This document shows, in pieces, positions 25,801-31,800 of a DNA stretch of 64,000 nt. The notes beneath the pieces were generated by a model, which had not been told where the DNA came from, searched no databases, and saw nothing but the letters and a program-made list of their open reading frames with translations. This stretch comes from Micrasema longulum (lineage: Eukaryota; Arthropoda; Insecta; Trichoptera; Brachycentridae): positions 1 to 64,000 of the forward strand of contig JAGVSM010001290.1 of the NCBI GenBank assembly GCA_022494885.1, in the 5' to 3' direction. Both the position numbers and the translations under genes were made by a program. Each line of letters starts with the position of its first letter. The stretch's first letter is position 1.

Positions 25801-28800
25801 GGGACTTTTTTTTTTTTTTACAATAAACATAAGAGGTAAAACAGAGTATTAAAAAAATAAGGATAAAGTTCAGTGGTTTTTTTCAAATTTTTTATTTGTT
25901 AATAGACTGTTAAACTAAGTCAAATTTTTTTTTTAAATTTTTTAATCGGCGCTACGATTTTTTAAAGTTTTGTATTTCTGAAATAACTCCGCGTGTGACG
26001 TCAGAGGTTCATTTCCGCTTATTCTCATTCAGTTCTTCCCATTGGTCCAGAAGCGACAAGCAGACCGGAAATCTTCCATAGCTCTCAGATCATAGGTTGA
26101 TTCACATGAACCAGTGACGTCATTTAAAGTAGTGCGTTTTTATCAAAATATTTTTTATTATTTTTTCCGTACATTTTCAAGAAACTTTGCGTACAATTTA
26201 ATACTCTAATTTTTACCCCGCGTAAGAAAACATTTTTTGTATCCAATTTCCCGTAGGGTTGAAGTTCCTCATTACATAGCAATGAAATACATATATATCG
26301 ACCGACAAACAAAGATACTTCGATAAGAATTGTATCGAGTTCCTGTTCGTGGAATTCGTTATGTACTTTTCAGCATTCAACGCTCACAGACTAATTAGAT
26401 GAAAAACAGCACTCTTCCAAGAATATTATCCTGAACAATGGCAGTTTTAGTGACGTTGATATATTACGTGGCATGTTTAGACAATAGGTGAACCAGATTT
26501 TTATGTATTTTTATTATTATATTTAATAAATACAGGTTTGATACACTTGTTGTCTATTTATCCATATAATCATCATTCCGTTTAATGCATGTGGTGAGCC
26601 GTGGCTCAAACTTCTTTATATCCTCCTCGAAGAATTCTCCTGCCAGCTCCTTCACCCTCTTCAGAACGTCTTTTGGCACCTGGCCTTTGGTTGAAATTAA
26701 TTCTTCCCATGTGTGCCTTCAGGGGGAAAAATTATAATAATCTGAAGGCGCCAAACTCAAAGCAATGCAGGGAGTGGTTCAAAACATCCCAATTAAATGA
26801 GTCCAAGAGCGCCTTGGTGGCTAAGGCCGTGTGAGGAAGGGCGTTGTCGTGCCACAGACAAATTCCTCTCGTCAGCATTCCCTTTATTTTGTTTTTAATG
26901 TTTTTTTTTAGTTTTTTAGTATCTCACAATATCGCTGTGCATTGATGGTCTCCCTCCGAGGCAGAAAATACTACCTTTTTGGTTCCAAAACACTGAGGCC
27001 ATGATTTTTTAAAACAAAATCGTGGTTTCGAACATTTGTTTTGCCTCCACTTAAACACCTTCGTTCTTATAGAGACAAAAAAACATTTAAAATAGATAAT
27101 ATAGAAGTCTAGGCATCTACAGGGTTTATGACATATCATTGGATAGTTTAAGTGGCAACTTTACACACTGTGTAACATTCAGCATTCTGCCCATATTTGA
27201 ACATCAAAATTCCTTCAATTCTTTCATTTGTTGATATTTGTGAAGTTAAAGTGCTGAAATCTTTATTTATGCGGGTGAGATTCATCCAATTGAATTATTT
27301 CACCAACATACAAGGCAAAATCTGTTTTTTTTTTTTCAATTTCTCTACTTCTTCATAAACCAGGTGGATTTATCAACAATATTTTGAGTTCGTACAAATT
27401 TTTGAAGACACGGACTGATATTAATATTAACAACTCTCCATGGAGTTGAATCCAGTCTTTGTCTACAAAAAATTGGACAAACTCAAAATATTGTTGACAC
27501 TCGTTCTGTTCATAACACTCTCGCCGTAATCTGTTTTAATTAACCGAAAAAAATCGGTAGGTGTTATTCCTTCCACGAGTAGTAAGCAGATCCCAGCACG
27601 TGGCTCGCACTTGGCGGAACTTCTCGCCGACATCTTTCACGCAACTGGACACTACAACGTGAGTTTACGTTCTATCGTGTTCCTGCGATGCTTGCTCTGT
27701 CAAGAGATTCCCCACTACCACTCATGATCGCCAACCCTCAAAAAACAAAAAACCACCACCCGCTTTGGTCACAGTACACTCACTTTCTGAACATGCCTCG
27801 TACATTGCATTTCTTTAATTTTTCCATCTGTTGATTTTGCATGTAGGTGGAACAATTGAGTCACGAGCATTTCCCTAGGCTGGTATTATGAACGCATTTA
27901 TAGCGCCTATTTAGTACGTAAATACGCGGCACCGCGCTAGAACTTACTTCTACTACTACTACTACTGCCATCATGCCATTTTTCGGTAGGAGTAGGCACA
28001 GATAATGGAATGCCATATACGTCTATCCTGGCATACATTTCTAGCTTCTTTCACATTCATACATCTTGTCATACTGCATGTTGTTTCTGACAAAACATGG
28101 TCGACGTAAGTCTCCACAAGAATTCTATGTGCGTCAGGGGCAAGTTTTAAAAAAAAATTATGCAGTTTACTGCAATTTTCATTTCCTGCAAACACTTTTT
28201 TTTGGCACGAAATTCTAAACGCTATGAAAAAATGTGTTGTTTACACTTTTGCGAAAAAACATGCATTGTCGTTTCAAGCCTTATAGTGGAGCTTTACGAT
28301 GAAGTTGGCTGTAGTATTTCCCGATGTAAAAAGGTAAAAATAGTAAATAGGATATTAGGCGGAATTAAGAATGACATTATTCAAGTCCCTATTATTTGCA
28401 GGTGTTTCCTAGTATGTAGGTGAAACAATTTGGTCACATAAATCTCTCAAGCATCTAATCTTCGTTACTGCCCAAGGTGTGAAAAATCCAGTGTTTTAAA
28501 ACAAATATTTGAACGAATTCAAAATATTGTCGTTAACATGTAACCAGTGAATGTAAGCCCAATGCAGTGCCCAGTTCACCATCGGGGATGAATAATTAAA
28601 TCATGATAATTATGACGATAAATGAAACGGTTCTTACTAACGTTTGCAGGCTAACAGCTGGAGGAAGATATGCACCAGGAGGGGAGCAGCCGCGCCCCGC
28701 GGGAGGAGGGGACACACATCCCTGGTGCACCAGGGGGCCATGTTGGTCTACGGGGGCTACCAAGATCTCAAGGGGTCTCTTAACGACCTCTGGGCTTTCT

Positions 28801-31800
28801 ATTTTGGTAAGATACCCATCTATAATAGTACTATTTGATTTTTCCGTACCATTCCCACTGGTAAAACAACATGTCAATTTTACACACAAATAATACATGT
28901 TTAAGGCTGTAGTCTGGTAAAACGCATGAAAAATTAGGAAATCATACGATTTTGCCATTTTAAAACATTTTTTTTAAAATGCGCTATAATAAAAAAAAAC
29001 ATAAATTAGATAAAAGCAATTATTTTTAAAGGTATTTCCAATAAAAAATATACTTAAAAGTTTTATACAACTAAAATATAAGTACTTTTCGACCGGCAGA
29101 TTACGCCATTTCAAATTTAGACTAAACTTTGATATCTTGATTCTAATATGAAGCCTAAGTATTGACTGTTTAAGTACATAAAATCCCTTATATCCGCGGC
29201 CGGCTAGTTTGTATTTTGGGCTTTAAATGTTTTAACATGGAAAATGTGAATTTTCACTGTCATATTTCATTTATCTATATCGTTACAATGGTTGTATTTC
29301 CAGAGAGCGAATCCTGGCACTTGTTGTCTTCGAGCGCAGGGGGAGGCTTGTTACCCCCGGGTCGCCACAAGCACTCGGCCGTCATACAGGGGGGGGCCAT
29401 GTGGGTCTACGGGGGGATGCAGGACCTGCACGACAGGGCAGACTGTTGGAAATGGGACACAGGTAACAAACACCCTTACAATCTACCTACAATACGCCCG
29501 CTCACGTTTAGCCAACTTATTTTGCGCCTTTACGATACATTATGCTAAAGGAATTTATAATTAAATATCATCGATAAAAAAATCATTTTCTGTTCTGTCC
29601 ACATGTTATTTTTAAAAACGTTTAGGTAATACCAAAATGTTAATGAATACATTCATAATTTTACTGAACACACAAAACTTTTTAAGGACTCTCCTCTCAA
29701 GGGCTCCAATTTAAGCTACGCCTTCATAGATTGCCTTCGACGATATATTTTTCTTTCATAAATGACTGTACATACCATTTTTTTATATATTGTTGAAGGC
29801 AATGCAATATTTGCCATATCTTACATATGCAGCTAGTATAGGAATCACTTGTATTTTAACTGTACTTACGTCAGTAATTTGGAGGCGGGTTTCCTCAAGG
29901 GAAATATTCCTTTTAAAAAAACAATTTAAAAGTAATAAGGGTCTATAAAATACTTTTGTGTAGAAAAACCTTTTGAAACTAATTAGTAGCATAAAAAATA
30001 CTTTTAAATATGCAATTTTAGTTTCCTGCGAATACGGTCATTGCATTGGCCATGCCCCTAATTCGTCATGATTCATGTTTTTTTTAAACTTTGTTTTAAT
30101 CCGTTTACATTTATCAATGCCAAACATGTCGCGTTTTTCTAGGGATATATTTAAAAAATACATATTTTTTAAAGTAATGTATGAAAACATTTCTCCAAAT
30201 GATCCATATTCAAAATGCAAACAATTATACTAAACCCATTTAATATACTTTTATCGGTATTCGTAGTATGTGATATGTGATATTTTACTTTGCATTTGTG
30301 TGACATTCACCATTCTGCCTATATTTGAAAATCTATAAATATTTTTTTTTCTTTATTTTCTTTTATTTTTATTCATAAATTTATTGCAAAAAAATAATAT
30401 ACATACTAGGCTCAAAAACAGGGAATCTATATAAAACCAAATTAATGTAAAATGAAAACGGAGTGTTCTCTGTTATTCTGATAGTCTCCATCTAACATGG
30501 CACAGTCTGTTCTAAGATGGAGATCCCAATTTTTCCATCTGTTGCCGTTTGTGAAGTTAAAGAGCTGAAGCCTTTATTGTTGCGCGTGAGATTCAGATAA
30601 TTGAATTATTTCACCTACCTACTACGTCGCTTCAGTTCGTTTTTGTCCAACAGACCTTAACACAAATCTGCAGAAATCGAGCTTTAAAATTTTCTTTGCG
30701 AAATATGCATAAATAATATCCACAAATTAAGACAAAGTTCGTTAAAAAAGCCCTTAAACAATAAAAAAAAAATTTTTCGTTTGAATTTTTTATATTAAGG
30801 CTTTCTTAGAACTCCTGTACACTTCACCGATTTTTGTTAAAAGTGGAATGGGGACAAAAACGAACTAAAGCGACGACTAGGTAATGCCGGAAAATATATT
30901 TCAATTTTTATACTTCTTCTTAGACCGGGTGGATTTATCAAAAATGTTTTGAGTTTGTCCGAATTTTTGTACACCAGGACTGGATTCAACCACCTAGGCA
31001 GCTGTTATATGTTAATATGTAATATTTAATACGTAATTTGTTAATATTAACAGCTCCCTAGGGGGTTTTACCCAGTCTAATCCACGTCTTAAAAAAATTG
31101 GACAAACTCAGAACATTGCCGATAATTGAGTTGATGCAAGAAACACTTTAGTTTTGATGCAAACAATTTGTGTTGGTTTTCAGTGTCAAGTCAATGGATG
31201 CAAATAAAGAGCAAATTCTCTCCCGGGCCGAGGCATTCACACGCTGCCTGTCGACTTCCCGGATACATGCTTCTGTTCGGCGGGGAAAGCAGTGGACAGC
31301 CCAGTAATGATATTTGGAGATTCCACTTTGGTGGGTGAAGAACTTTTAATCAAAATAACAATAGGTCGTGCAAAGAAAATCAAATAATGATTCCTCATGT
31401 AGATCACATCTCTGAATGTAATTATTTTTAGCCTGTATGGATGGGTGCGCGTGAATTGATTTGAGGTTGAATGAGAAAGATAGATTTACAATTGAAGTTA
31501 TTTATTGAGTAGATACACACGAGTTACATCCTAACAATTTTGTATGGAAGGAATTTACAATAGCGAACACTGGCGAGGAGCTGGTGGACGGGCGACACAA
31601 AATGCCAAGATGCCGCGGTGCACTAATGCAGTGCCCTTTACACCATTAGGTGCGGAAAGCGAACGATGATTATGATGACGATGATGATGATGATATAAAT
31701 ATGTATGTAATTACTTCAATTAAAGTTAGTGTATATATTAGTTTATATTATATTTGTAATATAAGCTAACTTAAGAAATAAATAAAAAAAATGATAATAC

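Noticed and set aside
28596..28958. Minus-strand 120-codon Pro-rich ORF
   Set aside because: It overlaps and is antisense to the kelch blade 3 exon, whose splice sites and motifs are convincing.
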